A DNA stretch of 64,000 nucleotides from CAYSFW01 sp050329935 (GCA_050329935.1 JBHJOI010000105.1:1-64000), one strand, 5' to 3'. Positions 23,220 to 33,115 are shown, counted from the first letter of the stretch. Numbers and translations: made by a program. Notes: generated from the sequence alone by a model not told the origin.

Positions 23220-24089
23220 TCAGGCCAGGCGCGGCGCGGGTTGTTGCAACAGTATGCTGAGTAGTCCCGCGAGCTCTTCGCGCAACTTGCGGCGGTCGAC
23301 GATGCGATCGATGGCGCCGTGTTCGAGTAGGAATTCGGCGCGCTGAAATCCCTCGGGCAGTTTTTCGCGGACCGTTTGCTCGATTACCCTCGGCCCAGCG
23401 AAGCCGATCAATGCCTTGGGCTCGGCGATATGCACATCGCCCAGCATCGCGAAGCTCGCGGAAACGCCGCCCATGGTCGGATCCGTCAGCACTGAAACAA
23501 ACGGTAGCCCGGCCCCCTGCAAGCGGGTCAACGCGGCGCTGGTCTTGGCCATCTGCATCAGCGAGAACAGTGCCTCCTGCATCCGCGCGCCGCCGCTCGC
23601 CGTGAATACGATCAACCCGCAACCGTGTTCGATGCTCGCGTTCACCGCGCGCACGAATTTTTCGCCGACGGCCGCCCCCATCGAGCCGCCCATGAACGCG
23701 AAGTCAAACGCCACCGCAACCGCCGGCACGCCGTGAATGCGGCCGCGAATCGCGATGAGCGCATCTTTTTCACCGGTCGCCTTCTGCGCCATCGCGAGCC
23801 GGTCGCGGTAGCGTTTACTGTCCTTGAACTTGAGCGCATCAACCGGTTCCAGTTCGGTCGCGATCTCCTCGCGCGGTTCGACATCGAGAAACACATCAAG
23901 CCGACGCCGCGCGCCGATGCGATTGTGGTGGCCACATTTCGGACAGACCTCGAGATTGCGCTCAAGCTCGACCCGATAAAGCACCGCGTCGCACGCGTCG
24001 CATTTATGCCAGACCCCCTCTGGAACGGCACGTTTATCGGTGGCATCCGTGCGGATGCGGGTTGGCATCAGTTTGCTGAACCAGCTCAT
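23220..24089 (-). CDS. accD: Acetyl-CoA carboxylase carboxyltransferase beta subunit
   Basis: A 289-residue subunit that, with AccA, transfers carboxyl from biotin to acetyl-CoA in fatty acid synthesis. The N-terminal zinc finger is complete (CDAC ... CPKCGHHNRIGARRRLDVFLD). The crotonase-fold core has IRGRIHGVPAVAVAFDFAFMGGSMGAAVGEKFVRA and FTASGGARMQEALFSLMQMAKTSAAL. PTMGGVSASFAMLGDVHIAEPKALIGFAGPRVIEQTV is the conserved end block. It lies between trpA and folC, as in many proteobacteria. Confidence 0.97.
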   Translation of the reverse strand: MSWFSKLMPTRIRTDATDKRAVPEGVWHKCDACDAVLYRVELERNLEVCPKCGHHNRIGARRRLDVFLDVEPREEIATELEPVDALKFKDSKRYRDRLAMAQKATGEKDALIAIRGRIHGVPAVAVAFDFAFMGGSMGAAVGEKFVRAVNASIEHGCGLIVFTASGGARMQEALFSLMQMAKTSAALTRLQGAGLPFVSVLTDPTMGGVSASFAMLGDVHIAEPKALIGFAGPRVIEQTVREKLPEGFQRAEFLLEHGAIDRIVDRRKLREELAGLLSILLQQPAPRLA

Positions 24090-24109
24090 GGCTTGCTATT
24101 CCTCGGTAA

Positions 24110-24931
24110 TCAGTCGACGCGGGCGACGCCCGCGTCCATTGCCACACGCATCTGCCGAACCAGAGCGGAAATCTCGTGGCGGATGCGATCGGGATCAGCG
24201 GCGTGCTCGGCAAAACGCGAGACCAGCGCGCTACCGACGACGACGGCGTCCGCCACTTGCGCGACCCGCGCGGCGGTCTCCGCGTCGCGGATGCCGAATC
24301 CAACACCAAGCGGCAGATCGACCCACTCGCGTATCACGGCGAGCTTCGCCGCGACGGCATCGACATCGAGGGTCGCCGCACCGGTCACACCCTTCAGCGA
24401 CACATAGTAAACAAAGCCCCTGCCGGCGGCGGCGATGAGTCTCAAACGCTCAACCTGGGTGGTCGGGGCCGCGAGAAAGATCGGGTCAAGCGCGTTACGT
24501 GTCAGTTCGGCAATCAACGCATCGCCTTCCTCGGGAGGCATGTCGACAATCAGCACGCCATCGACGCCAGCGGTCGCGGCGCCTTCTGCAAACCTGCGGT
24601 AGCCCATAACCTCGATTGGGTTGAGATACCCCATCAAGATGACTGGGGTGACGTCGTTCTCGGCGCGGAATCGCCGCACCATGTCCAGCACGCCACTTAG
24701 GCTGACATGGTGTTTCAACGCGCGCTCGCACGCGGCCTGGATTACCGGCCCGTCGGCCATCGGATCGGAAAACGGAACTCCGAGCTCCAACAGGTCCGCG
24801 CCGGCGTCGACCAGGGCGTGCATGAATCCGACGGTCGACTCGGGCTGAGGATCTCCCGCCGTGATATAGGGAATCAAGGCCTTGCGGCCAGCGGCTCGGA
24901 GCGCGGCGAATCGGGTTGCGATTCTACTCAT
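24110..24931 (-). CDS. trpA: Tryptophan synthase alpha subunit
   Basis: A 273-residue TIM-barrel enzyme that cleaves indole-3-glycerol phosphate. The catalytic Glu is in LLELGVPFSDPMADGPVIQAA and the catalytic Asp in DGVLIVDMPPEEGD. The phosphate-binding end has GFGIRDAETAARVAQVADAVVVGSALV. The ATG overlaps the trpB stop (ATGA), so translation is coupled to its partner subunit. Confidence 0.96.
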   Translation of the reverse strand: MSRIATRFAALRAAGRKALIPYITAGDPQPESTVGFMHALVDAGADLLELGVPFSDPMADGPVIQAACERALKHHVSLSGVLDMVRRFRAENDVTPVILMGYLNPIEVMGYRRFAEGAATAGVDGVLIVDMPPEEGDALIAELTRNALDPIFLAAPTTQVERLRLIAAAGRGFVYYVSLKGVTGAATLDVDAVAAKLAVIREWVDLPLGVGFGIRDAETAARVAQVADAVVVGSALVSRFAEHAADPDRIRHEISALVRQMRVAMDAGVARVD

Positions 24932-26169
24932 AGTTGAATACCCTCGAGGCGCGCTATCGTATTGATGTCCTTGTCACCGCGACCGGACAGATTGACGATG
25001 AGCACGCGATCACTCGCCAGGGTCGGTGCGAGCTTGGCAGCGTAAGCCAGCGCGTGGCTGCTTTCGAGTGCTGGAATGATGCCTTCGACCCGCGTCAGTG
25101 TATGGAAACCCTGCAAGGCCTCGGTGTCGGTGACTGCAACATAGTTCGCACGGTGGGTATCCTTGAGCCACGCATGTTCGGGGCCCACGCCCGGATAATC
25201 GAGGCCAGCGGATACCGAATGCGTCTCGATGATCTGACCGTCGTTGTCTTCCATCAAGTAGGTACGGTTACCATGCAATACGCCGGGACGCCCGGCGTTG
25301 AGCGGCGCTGCGTGGCGTCCGGTCGCGATGCCCTCGCCAGCGGCCTCGACGCCGTAGAGCGCAACCGATTCATCCTTGAGAAACGGATGAAACAGACCGA
25401 TCGCATTGGAGCCACCGCCGACGCAGGCAATCAACGCGTCCGGCAACCGCCCCTCGACGTCGAGGATCTGTCGCCGGGCTTCGCGACCGATGATCGATTG
25501 AAAATCCCGGACCATCATCGGATACGGGTGTGGCCCCGCGACGGTACCGATGATGTAGAACGTATCGTCGACATGGGTGACCCAGTCGCGCATCGCCTCG
25601 TTGAGCGCATCCTTCAGGGTTCGCGAGCCGGAAGTTACCGGCACGACCTCGGCCCCCAGCAGCTTCATCCGATAGACATTGGGCGCCTGGCGCTGGATGT
25701 CCTCGGCCCCCATGTAAACCACGCATTCAAGCCCCAACCGGGCGGCGACGGTCGCGGTCGCGACGCCGTGTTGACCCGCGCCGGTCTCGGCGATGATGCG
25801 GGTCTTGCCCATGCGCTTGGCGAGTAGCGCCTGACCGATCGTGTTGTTGACCTTGTGCGCGCCGGTGTGATTGAGATCCTCGCGCTTGAGATAGATTCTT
25901 GCGCCACCGAGCTGTCGGCTCCAGCGCTCAGCCAGGTAGAGCGGACTTGGACGGCCGACATAGTTCGCGAGATCGCGGTCGAACTCGGCCAAAAATTCGG
26001 CGTCGGTCCGGTAGCGTTCGTAGGCCGCGCTCAACGCATCGAGCGGCTCGATCAGTGTCTCGGCGACGAATCGCCCGCCATAGGGTCCGAAATGTCCACG
26101 ACGATCAGGATACGCGTCCCAATCGTAGGTAGAAACCTGCTCAGCTACAGTTGACACGCCTGACCTCAT
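24928..26169 (-). CDS. trpB: Tryptophan synthase beta subunit
   Basis: A 413-residue PLP enzyme joining indole and serine. HFGPYGGRFVAETLIEPLDAL is the N-terminal hallmark. KREDLNHTGAHKVNNTIGQALLAKRMGK holds the PLP lysine, GAEDIQRQAPNVYRMKLLGAEVVPV the middle block, and CVGGGSNAIG the phosphate loop. The gene overlaps the end of trpF by 29 bases when the first ATG is used. An internal GTG four codons later (26157) has a good GAGGT site and would reduce the overlap. Confidence 0.95.
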   Translation of the reverse strand: MRSGVSTVAEQVSTYDWDAYPDRRGHFGPYGGRFVAETLIEPLDALSAAYERYRTDAEFLAEFDRDLANYVGRPSPLYLAERWSRQLGGARIYLKREDLNHTGAHKVNNTIGQALLAKRMGKTRIIAETGAGQHGVATATVAARLGLECVVYMGAEDIQRQAPNVYRMKLLGAEVVPVTSGSRTLKDALNEAMRDWVTHVDDTFYIIGTVAGPHPYPMMVRDFQSIIGREARRQILDVEGRLPDALIACVGGGSNAIGLFHPFLKDESVALYGVEAAGEGIATGRHAAPLNAGRPGVLHGNRTYLMEDNDGQIIETHSVSAGLDYPGVGPEHAWLKDTHRANYVAVTDTEALQGFHTLTRVEGIIPALESSHALAYAAKLAPTLASDRVLIVNLSGRGDKDINTIARLEGIQL

Positions 26170-26767
26170 TCATTAACGCCTTGATTTTCTCAGCACTCTT
26201 GACTCCGGGCGCGGACTCGACGCCGCTGCTTAGATCGATTCCCCACGGCCGGGTGCGCTGGATCGCATCGGCCACGTTGTCTGCATTCAATCCACCCGCC
26301 AGCAGCCACGGACGCGCGAACGACCTCGGCGTCAACGCCCAGTCGAAACGCTCGCCGGTTCCGCCCGCCTTGCCACCGCCATGACTATCGAGCAGAAACC
26401 CGCTCGCGTCCGGGTAGGTATCGGCGTACCGCGCCAGGTCCAACCCCGCCCGCATACTCACCGCCTTGAGATACGGAAGTCCAAAACGCCCACAGTCCGA
26501 CGGACATTCGTCACCGTGGAACTGCAACAACTGCAGCGGCACCACGTCGAGCACTGCGGCGATCGTCTCCGGGGTCGCGTTTACGAACAGTCCGACGCAG
26601 GTCACCAGCGGCGGCAAGGCGCGCGCGATGTGCGCCGCCTGCTCAGCCTCGACGGCGCGCGCACTGTTCGGGTAGAACACCAGCCCGATGGCATCGACAC
26701 CCGCCTCCGCCGCGACGAGCGCATCCTCGATTCGAGTAATTCCGCAGACTTTGACGCGTATGCGCAT
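26141..26767 (-). CDS. trpF: Phosphoribosylanthranilate isomerase
   Basis: About 208 residues from MRIRVKVCGITRIEDA, the conserved family start; an in-frame extension to 26836 has no support. KVCGITR carries the catalytic Cys, GLVFYPNSARAV and LLQFHGDE follow, and LLDSHGGGKAGGTGERFDWALTPRSFARPWLLAGGLNADNV holds the catalytic Asp and the phosphate loop. The protein ends GIDLSSGVESAPGVKSAEKIKALMNEVRR. It converts PRA to CdRP in tryptophan synthesis and overlaps trpB downstream. Confidence 0.95.
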   Translation of the reverse strand: MRIRVKVCGITRIEDALVAAEAGVDAIGLVFYPNSARAVEAEQAAHIARALPPLVTCVGLFVNATPETIAAVLDVVPLQLLQFHGDECPSDCGRFGLPYLKAVSMRAGLDLARYADTYPDASGFLLDSHGGGKAGGTGERFDWALTPRSFARPWLLAGGLNADNVADAIQRTRPWGIDLSSGVESAPGVKSAEKIKALMNEVRRVNCS

Positions 26768-26832
26768 GTGTTTGTCCAAATTCAAGCGCTCGATTCTAGC
26801 AAATGCGACGAGGCGCACAAACGCGGATAGCG

Positions 26833-27615
26833 TCAACCGTAACAGAGCACGCTTGAGGTCAAGGGTAAACCGAACTGTTCGGGATAGCGCACTGCGGTCA
26901 AATATAGCCCCTGTGGGCGCGCCGTTGGCGCGGCCAGCTCGCGCTGACGCAGCGCCAACAGCTCACCGGTCCAGCTCACCGGCTTGGCACCCATCCCAAT
27001 CTCGATCAGAACCCCGGCGATATTGCGGACCATGTGATGCAGAAAGGCGTTCGCCTCCACATCGAGATAGACGAAATCGGCGCTGCGCCAAACATTCAAT
27101 CGCGTCAGCGCGCGGATCGGGTGTTTGGCCTGACACCCGGCCGCCCGAAAGCTGGAAAAATCATGTTCGCCGAGCAACGCTTGCGCGGCTTCGTGCATGC
27201 GTCCGGCGTCCAGGGGTGCGCGCACCCAAGCCACCCGCCGCGATAGCAACGCACTGCGGGTCGATCGGTTAGCGATCACGTAACGGTAGCTTCGGGCGAG
27301 CGCCGAGAAACGCGCGTGAAACTCCGGCGGCACTGCCTTGACCCAAGAAAACGCGACGTCCTCGGGAAGATTCGAGTTGCCCCCAAGCAGTAGCGCGCGT
27401 TCGTCGCGTGGCGCCTCGGTCTCGAAATGAATGACCTGACCAGTGGCATGGACGCCGGTGTCGGTCCGGCCAGCGCAAACCACGCCGAGCGGGTGATCGA
27501 CGACCCGGCCGAGGGCACGCTCCACCTCCGCCTGAACGGTTGGCGCATGCGACAAGCGCTGCCAGCCGCGATAGGCGCTTCCGTCGTACTCAACGCCGCA
27601 GGCAAAGCGGGTCAT
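26833..27615 (-). CDS. truA: tRNA pseudouridine(38-40) synthase
   Basis: A 260-residue enzyme. FACGVEYDGSAYRGWQ is the N-terminal signature, and AGRTDTGVHATGQVIHFET contains the catalytic Asp. NRSTRSALLSRRVAWVR and DFSSFRAAGCQAKHPIRAL, then FLHHMVRNIAGVLIEIG, complete the conserved blocks. It modifies uridines 38-40 of the anticodon arm. It lies between fimV and trpF, the arrangement seen in pseudomonads. Confidence 0.96.
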   Translation of the reverse strand: MTRFACGVEYDGSAYRGWQRLSHAPTVQAEVERALGRVVDHPLGVVCAGRTDTGVHATGQVIHFETEAPRDERALLLGGNSNLPEDVAFSWVKAVPPEFHARFSALARSYRYVIANRSTRSALLSRRVAWVRAPLDAGRMHEAAQALLGEHDFSSFRAAGCQAKHPIRALTRLNVWRSADFVYLDVEANAFLHHMVRNIAGVLIEIGMGAKPVSWTGELLALRQRELAAPTARPQGLYLTAVRYPEQFGLPLTSSVLCYG

Positions 27616-27768
27616 CGCCTCACCCTGGGCAACGTGGCGCCCGGACTTCGGGTCCGGCGCGCGCCGACTGTACCGCGTAACGAGTCAGGTGAGTGGATCG
27701 TGGCGCTCACGATGGCGGGCATGCAAAGAACGCATTGGCGACGGGAATTGTTACGGTTTTCGTCCAAC

Positions 27769-27793
27769 AAAAAGCCAGGCGCGCGGCCTGGCT
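27769..27793 (-). terminator. Intrinsic terminator downstream of fimV
   Basis: On the minus strand an 8-bp stem, AGCCAGGC / GCCTGGCT with loop CGCGC, is followed by five T residues. A smaller hairpin (GAGACT/AGTCTC, 27800-27816) lies just before it. This separates fimV from truA. Confidence 0.8.
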
Positions 27794-27820
27794 CTTCGAG
27801 AGACTGGGACAGTCTCGGGG

Positions 27821-30769
27821 TCAGGTCAGCTGCGCCATGAGTTTCTCGGCTTCATCGCGCTGGTCGCCGGTACCCTGACTGATCACTTCCTCAAGTGCTT
27901 CGCGCGCGCCTTCGTCGTCACCCATGTCGATGTACGCCTTGGCCAGATCGAGCTTGGTGTTCATCTCATCCGCGCCGGTGGTCAGCACCGTGAACTCGTC
28001 TTCCACGTCTTCGAGACTGAGGCGATCAGCCGGGCTCAGAGTGTCGATCCGGGTCGACCGTGTCTCGCGATCGACGTATTCGTCGACGATATCGTCGTCA
28101 TCACGCAACGACAGATCGCTCAGTGACCCCGACCGTTCGATCTGCAGGGACCGACTCAGCTCATCGAGATCCGGCAAGCGGAATTCGCCCGCGGGATCCT
28201 TCTCTTCCTCGTAGTCGTCATCACGCAGATTGACATCGTCCAGCGAGATCGTGCTGGCACCTTCCGGCATCGCGTCCTCGTCTACCCATGACTCCTTCCC
28301 CCCACCCAGTTCATAGTCGGGCGTCAGATTGGTGGGTTGATCGAAGGTCGAGGTGCTGGCGCCATCAAAGTCGGCGAACATTGAGTTGTTCGAATCCAAC
28401 TCGTTGCCCCAGGCGACGATCTTGCGCCAAGCGTCCGGATCCGTGCCTTGCAGCCGTGAATGCAGCTTTTCCGCCACACCGACGAACCCGGCCTTGTCAC
28501 GCAAGGCATGATGAACCTCGGCGAGCTTCATCAGGTAATCGGTACGGCCGGGGTGCGCGGCAGCTGCGGGCTTGAGCACGTCGAGGGCCTGGTCGTGCAA
28601 TCCATACGCCATGTAAATATTGGCTTCGGAGATGACTTCGTCCTCCTCCGCCGGCTCTTCCTGGATCTCGTCCGCGAACTCTTCGCCAACCTCAAGGTTG
28701 GTTGTCAGATCGCCGCTGCGGATCTCCATGGTACGTTCGGGTTCGATTTCCTCGCCGCGCACACCGAGACGCTCCTCGTCGAGGTCGGAATCGGCAATGA
28801 TGGTCTCGGAACGCTGTGGAACGGGACCTCGCGCCGGTTCGCGATCGGTCACGACGGTCTGAACGCGGTCGTCACCGTACTCATATTCGGGTTCTTCCTT
28901 ACGGCGGAACACGAGCCAGGCCAGCGCGAGCAACAACAGCGCGGCCAGTCCGCCGCCCATCAACAGATTCGGGTCGTTGCGCAGGCGGTCCATCAGACTG
29001 GTTTCGCCATCGACCTGAGCCGCTGGCTTGACCGGCGCCACCTGGGTTGGGCGAGTCGTTTCCACCGGTGCTTGCGTGACGGGCGGTGGCGTTTCCGCGA
29101 CCGGTTCCTCGACCCGTGGCAGCAGACCCTTGCCCGGATCAGTCACCGCGACAGACTCGGACGGTTGGGCCGCGCCCGGTGGTGGCCGAGTCACATCGAC
29201 CGAACCGGCATCGACCTGCTTCTGCAGACCGGTCAGTTGAGCATCCTTGAGCTGGATCAGGCGATCCTTGGCTGACACCAAGGCCTCGAGTTCGGCGACA
29301 CGCGAACGAAGTTCTTCGTTTTCACGCGTCAGCGATTCGGTCTTCTCCCGGGCCAGCGATACCGCCTTGTCGTCGACAATCGGCTTGGCATCGGCGAGCT
29401 GGCTCCCGTCCGCGCGCTCGCCAGATTTGCTGGGCACAATGATCTCAAGGCCCGAAGGCGGTGGTGCAACCGCCGCCCCGCGGCCAGGGCCAGTCAGCTC
29501 GGCGATACCGCCCACGCCCGCCGGAGCACGCGTCGCGACCTGAGTTTGCGGCACCGCGGCGCCCGCCGCGCGGGCACGGTATTCCTTCCAGGTGGAGGAC
29601 TGTCGATTGACGAGGCGATTCGCCTCACGTGGCGACATCTGCGCGACCTGGGTCGCATCCGGCATCCTCATGACATAACCCGACCGCAAACGATTCATGT
29701 TGTTGCCAACGAACGCACGCGGGTTTTGCCGGTACAGCGAAACCATCATCTGCCGAACCGTGACGCCAGCTGGACGATTCGCGGTTGCGATACTGTGCAG
29801 CGTGTCGCCGCGACGAACGGTGTAGCTTTCGTCGGTCCCGGACGCAAACTGTGTTGGCGCTTGCGCGGGCGCCTGCGGAGACGCAACGAAAATATTGTCC
29901 GTGCCAATCAGTGGGTCGATCGAGCCGACCTGCTCGCCGCGCATGACTTCCGTCAAAGGAATCTCGTCGGCCTGTGCAATCGTTGGCTCGGAGCGCACCA
30001 GCTCCTCCACGGGACGCGTGGCGATCTGCGGCGGCGCTCCGCGCGGTGTGCTTCCGACCAGGTCCTCGACCGAATAGGTCTCGATCATCGAAACGATGCC
30101 CGCTTGTCCCTGCAGAGCACTGCGCGGCGCACTCTGGACTTGGCGAGGTGCCGGCTCGAAGCGCGGGGCCGCAGCCATGGGAGCCGCTTCGGTGGTTACG
30201 AATGGCGGCAGCCCTTCGGGCTCATAGAGTGGTGCCGCCGCGATGGGTGCCGCCGCGATCGGCGCGGGCGTGTAGACCGGGGCTTCGGGTATGATCGCAG
30301 GTGGCGCGGCGGTTACGACACTGGGCTCGGCGGCGCGCGGGGCGGCGATCGCCGGCGCCGGAGGCGCGTCCGATCCCGCCAGCATCGGCGGATCCAACAA
30401 CACGGTATATTCGCGCAGCAGCTTGCCCTTGGACCAGACCACCTCGATGACGAAATTCAGGAACGGCTCCTGAACCGGACCGCGCGAGGAAACCTTGATA
30501 ACCGGCACACCGTTGACGATAGTCGGTTTGAACGCAAGCTGATCAACAACGGCGCTGCGCTGGATGCCTACCTGCCGAAACACCTCGTCCGGCGCGACCC
30601 GGACCTTGACTTCGTTCACGTCGCCTGGGGCGGCGGAGACGAGTTCGATATCGGCATCGAGCGGCTGGTTGAGAGTCGAATTCGTGGTGATTTCTCCCAG
30701 ACCCAGTGCGTAGCTAAAGGTCGGCGCGAGTAATCCCGATATTGTCAAGCCCAATTTCAATCTACGCAT
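27821..30769 (-). CDS. fimV: FimV/HubP-family polar peptidoglycan-binding protein
   Basis: A 982-residue protein. The signal peptide ends near FSYALG. The FimV N-terminal domain follows (GEITTNSTLNQPLDADIELVSAAPGDVNEVKVRVAPDEVFRQVGI). A LysM domain lies near residues 318-375 (SYTVRRGDTLHSIATANRPAGVTVRQMM). A coiled coil is at about residues 470-520 and a Pro-rich stretch after it. One membrane helix (NLLMGGGLAALLLLALAWLVFRRK) comes near residue 610. The acidic cytoplasmic part has a TPR-like region and the C-terminal FimV motif LDLAKAYIDMGDDEGAREALEEVISQGTGDQRDEAEKLMAQL. FimV organises cell poles, type IV pili and twitching. Confidence 0.93.
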   Translation of the reverse strand: MRRLKLGLTISGLLAPTFSYALGLGEITTNSTLNQPLDADIELVSAAPGDVNEVKVRVAPDEVFRQVGIQRSAVVDQLAFKPTIVNGVPVIKVSSRGPVQEPFLNFVIEVVWSKGKLLREYTVLLDPPMLAGSDAPPAPAIAAPRAAEPSVVTAAPPAIIPEAPVYTPAPIAAAPIAAAPLYEPEGLPPFVTTEAAPMAAAPRFEPAPRQVQSAPRSALQGQAGIVSMIETYSVEDLVGSTPRGAPPQIATRPVEELVRSEPTIAQADEIPLTEVMRGEQVGSIDPLIGTDNIFVASPQAPAQAPTQFASGTDESYTVRRGDTLHSIATANRPAGVTVRQMMVSLYRQNPRAFVGNNMNRLRSGYVMRMPDATQVAQMSPREANRLVNRQSSTWKEYRARAAGAAVPQTQVATRAPAGVGGIAELTGPGRGAAVAPPPSGLEIIVPSKSGERADGSQLADAKPIVDDKAVSLAREKTESLTRENEELRSRVAELEALVSAKDRLIQLKDAQLTGLQKQVDAGSVDVTRPPPGAAQPSESVAVTDPGKGLLPRVEEPVAETPPPVTQAPVETTRPTQVAPVKPAAQVDGETSLMDRLRNDPNLLMGGGLAALLLLALAWLVFRRKEEPEYEYGDDRVQTVVTDREPARGPVPQRSETIIADSDLDEERLGVRGEEIEPERTMEIRSGDLTTNLEVGEEFADEIQEEPAEEDEVISEANIYMAYGLHDQALDVLKPAAAAHPGRTDYLMKLAEVHHALRDKAGFVGVAEKLHSRLQGTDPDAWRKIVAWGNELDSNNSMFADFDGASTSTFDQPTNLTPDYELGGGKESWVDEDAMPEGASTISLDDVNLRDDDYEEEKDPAGEFRLPDLDELSRSLQIERSGSLSDLSLRDDDDIVDEYVDRETRSTRIDTLSPADRLSLEDVEDEFTVLTTGADEMNTKLDLAKAYIDMGDDEGAREALEEVISQGTGDQRDEAEKLMAQLT

Positions 30770-30907
30770 CTCACGTCCTCACAGAAGATTGGTTCTGGCA
30801 TCACACTCAACTCGCGGCACGCAGTTCTCGCCTCCAAAACCCTAACGTAACCGCCAGCAAAGCGCTGGTTTGCTGATCTCACTCTAAGTATATTACCTAA
30901 CTTTAGG

Positions 30908-31930
30908 TTATAGATAGTCTTTTTGCAAAATTTCTGCGATCTGAACGCTGTTTAAAGCAGCCCCTTTCCGAACATTATCCGAAACTACCCATAAGTCGAG
31001 ACCACGGGGGTGGGAGATATCCTCGCGGATGCGTCCGACGAAGGTCGGATCTGTTCCGGCGGCCTCGGTGACCGGAGTCGGATACCCCCCGGCCTTGCGC
31101 TCATCCAGCACCACGACGCCTGGCGCCCGACTCAGCAAGTCCCGCGCCTGATCCGCCGTGATCTTGTCGCGGGTCTCGATGTGGACCGCCTCGGAATGGC
31201 CGTAGAACACCGGCACTCGCACGCAGGTCGGATTCACCTCGATACTGTCGTCGCCCATGATCTTGCGGGTCTCCCACACCATTTTCATTTCTTCCTTGGT
31301 GTAGCCGTTGTCCATGAACACGTCGATCTGCGGCAACACGTTGAATGCGATCTGCTTGGGATAGACTTGCGACTCGATCGGCTGACCATTCAGCAACTGC
31401 GCCGTCTGGCGCGCCAGCTCCTCGATGGCCTCCTTACCAGTGCCTGATACCGCCTGGTAGGTCGCGACATTGATCCGCTCGATGCCCACGGCGTCATAGA
31501 TCGGTTTCAACGCGACCAGCATCTGAATGGTTGAGCAATTCGGGTTCGCGATGATGCCGCGCGTCTTGTAATCGGCGATCTTGTGTGGATTCACCTCGGG
31601 CACCACCAACGGAATATCGTCGTCGTAGCGAAACTGGGAGGTGTTATCGATCACAATACAACCCGCCGCGGCGGCCTTGGGCGCGTACACCGCCGATACC
31701 GAAGCGCCGGGCGAAAACAATCCGATCTTGACCTTCGAGAAATCGAACGTCTCGAGGTCCTCGACGGCCACGTAGCCGTCACCGAACGGTAACCGCTTGC
31801 CCACCGAGCGGCTGCTGGCAAGCACATATACCTTACCGACCGGAAACCGGCGCTGGTCGAGAATGGACAACATCGCCTCCCCTACCGCACCTGTCGCACC
31901 CACCACCGCCACGTCAATCTTTTTGCTCAT
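30908..31930 (-). CDS. asd: Aspartate-semialdehyde dehydrogenase
   Basis: A 340-residue enzyme of the lysine/threonine/methionine pathway. The NADP-binding GATGAVGEAML begins at residue 11. Catalytic Cys132 is in ANPNCSTIQM. QAVSGTGKEAIEEL and the substrate-binding RVPVFYGHSEAVHIET follow, ending in LDLWVVSDNVRKGAALN. The sequence is the shorter Gram-positive-like/archaeal-style subtype also found in pseudomonads (about 340 residues). It follows leuB by 56 bases. Confidence 0.96.
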   Translation of the reverse strand: MSKKIDVAVVGATGAVGEAMLSILDQRRFPVGKVYVLASSRSVGKRLPFGDGYVAVEDLETFDFSKVKIGLFSPGASVSAVYAPKAAAAGCIVIDNTSQFRYDDDIPLVVPEVNPHKIADYKTRGIIANPNCSTIQMLVALKPIYDAVGIERINVATYQAVSGTGKEAIEELARQTAQLLNGQPIESQVYPKQIAFNVLPQIDVFMDNGYTKEEMKMVWETRKIMGDDSIEVNPTCVRVPVFYGHSEAVHIETRDKITADQARDLLSRAPGVVVLDERKAGGYPTPVTEAAGTDPTFVGRIREDISHPRGLDLWVVSDNVRKGAALNSVQIAEILQKDYL

Positions 31931-31986
31931 AAATTTCTCTTTGAAGCCTCTGAAATCCCAAGTTCAGCCACGTTCGTCGCCGCGCG

Positions 31987-33075
31987 TCACGCTGCTTGCC
32001 GGCGTAACGCGGCGACCACTTCATCGCCCATGCCGCCGGTGCCAACCAGCCGCGTTCCAGGCGAGTGGATATCGGCCGTTCGCACACCATCCCGCAAGAC
32101 CGCGCCTACGGCGGTCTCGACCCGCACGGCGAGGTCGCCTCGCGCCAGGGTATAGCGCAGCATCATCGCCACCGACAGTATTGTCGCCAGCGGATTGGCC
32201 TTGCCCTGTCCGGCGATGTCCGGCGCCGAGCCATGAATTGGCTCGTACATCCCCGCCCGCGCGCTGTTGAGGGATGCCGACGGCAGCATGCCGATCGAAC
32301 CGGTCAGCATCGCGGCCGCGTCGGAGAGAATGTCGCCGAACAAATTCGAGGTCACCATCACGTCAAACTGTTTTGGTGCCCGCACCAATTGCATCGCCGC
32401 GTTGTCCACATACATATGCGACAACGCGACTTCGGGGTATTCACGCCCGACCCGTTCGACGACTTCACGCCACAACTCGGAGACCTCGAGCACATTCGCC
32501 TTATCCACCGAGCAGAGCCGCTTGTCGCGCAACATGGCCGCTTCGAACGCGACCCGCGCGATACGCTCGATCTCACGCTCGTTGTAGCGCATGGTGTTGA
32601 AACCTTCGCGCTGTCCATCGTCGAGGGTCTGGATGCCGCGCGGCTTTCCGAAGTAAATCCCGCCGGTCAGCTCGCGGACTATCATTAAGTCGAGGCCCGC
32701 GACCACCTCCGCCCGCAGCGTCGAGGCGTTAACAAGCTCGGGATACATCAGTGCCGGACGCAGATTCGCAAACAGATCCAACGCCGCCCGAATGCCGAGC
32801 AGGCCGCGCTCCGGCCGCAATTCACGTGGCAAACGTTCATATTGCGGTCCGCCAACCGCACCCAGCAGCACCGCGTCCGCGGCACGCGCCAACGCAAGCG
32901 TTTCGTCGGGCAGCGGGTGGCCCTTGGCGTCATATCCCGCACCACCGATCGCGGCGTGCTCGAGTTCAAAGTCGAAACCGAAATCGCCGCGCAACACATC
33001 GAGTACCCGGAGCGCTTCCGCAACGATTTCGGGTCCGATACCGTCGCCGGGTAGGCTAAGAATCTTGTGCGTCAT
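31987..33075 (-). CDS. leuB: 3-isopropylmalate dehydrogenase
   Basis: A 362-residue NAD-dependent enzyme of leucine synthesis. LPGDGIGPEIVAEALRVL marks the N-terminus. The motif RELTGGIYFGKPRG and NTMRYNEREIERIARVAFEAA bind substrate. VTSNLFGDILSDAAAMLTGSIGMLPSASL contains the metal-binding Asp residues, and YEPIHGSAPDIAGQGKANPLATILS the cofactor loop. Part of the leuCDB cluster. Confidence 0.97.
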   Translation of the reverse strand: MTHKILSLPGDGIGPEIVAEALRVLDVLRGDFGFDFELEHAAIGGAGYDAKGHPLPDETLALARAADAVLLGAVGGPQYERLPRELRPERGLLGIRAALDLFANLRPALMYPELVNASTLRAEVVAGLDLMIVRELTGGIYFGKPRGIQTLDDGQREGFNTMRYNEREIERIARVAFEAAMLRDKRLCSVDKANVLEVSELWREVVERVGREYPEVALSHMYVDNAAMQLVRAPKQFDVMVTSNLFGDILSDAAAMLTGSIGMLPSASLNSARAGMYEPIHGSAPDIAGQGKANPLATILSVAMMLRYTLARGDLAVRVETAVGAVLRDGVRTADIHSPGTRLVGTGGMGDEVVAALRRQAA

Positions 33076-33115
33076 GAAAATGTTTGATCAGGGGGTGGAC
33101 GGGTACACGTGGGCT

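Noticed and set aside
29546..30733. 395-codon open frame opposite fimV
   Set aside because: Composed of Arg/His-rich nonsense; fimV on the other strand has clear LysM, membrane and C-terminal domains.
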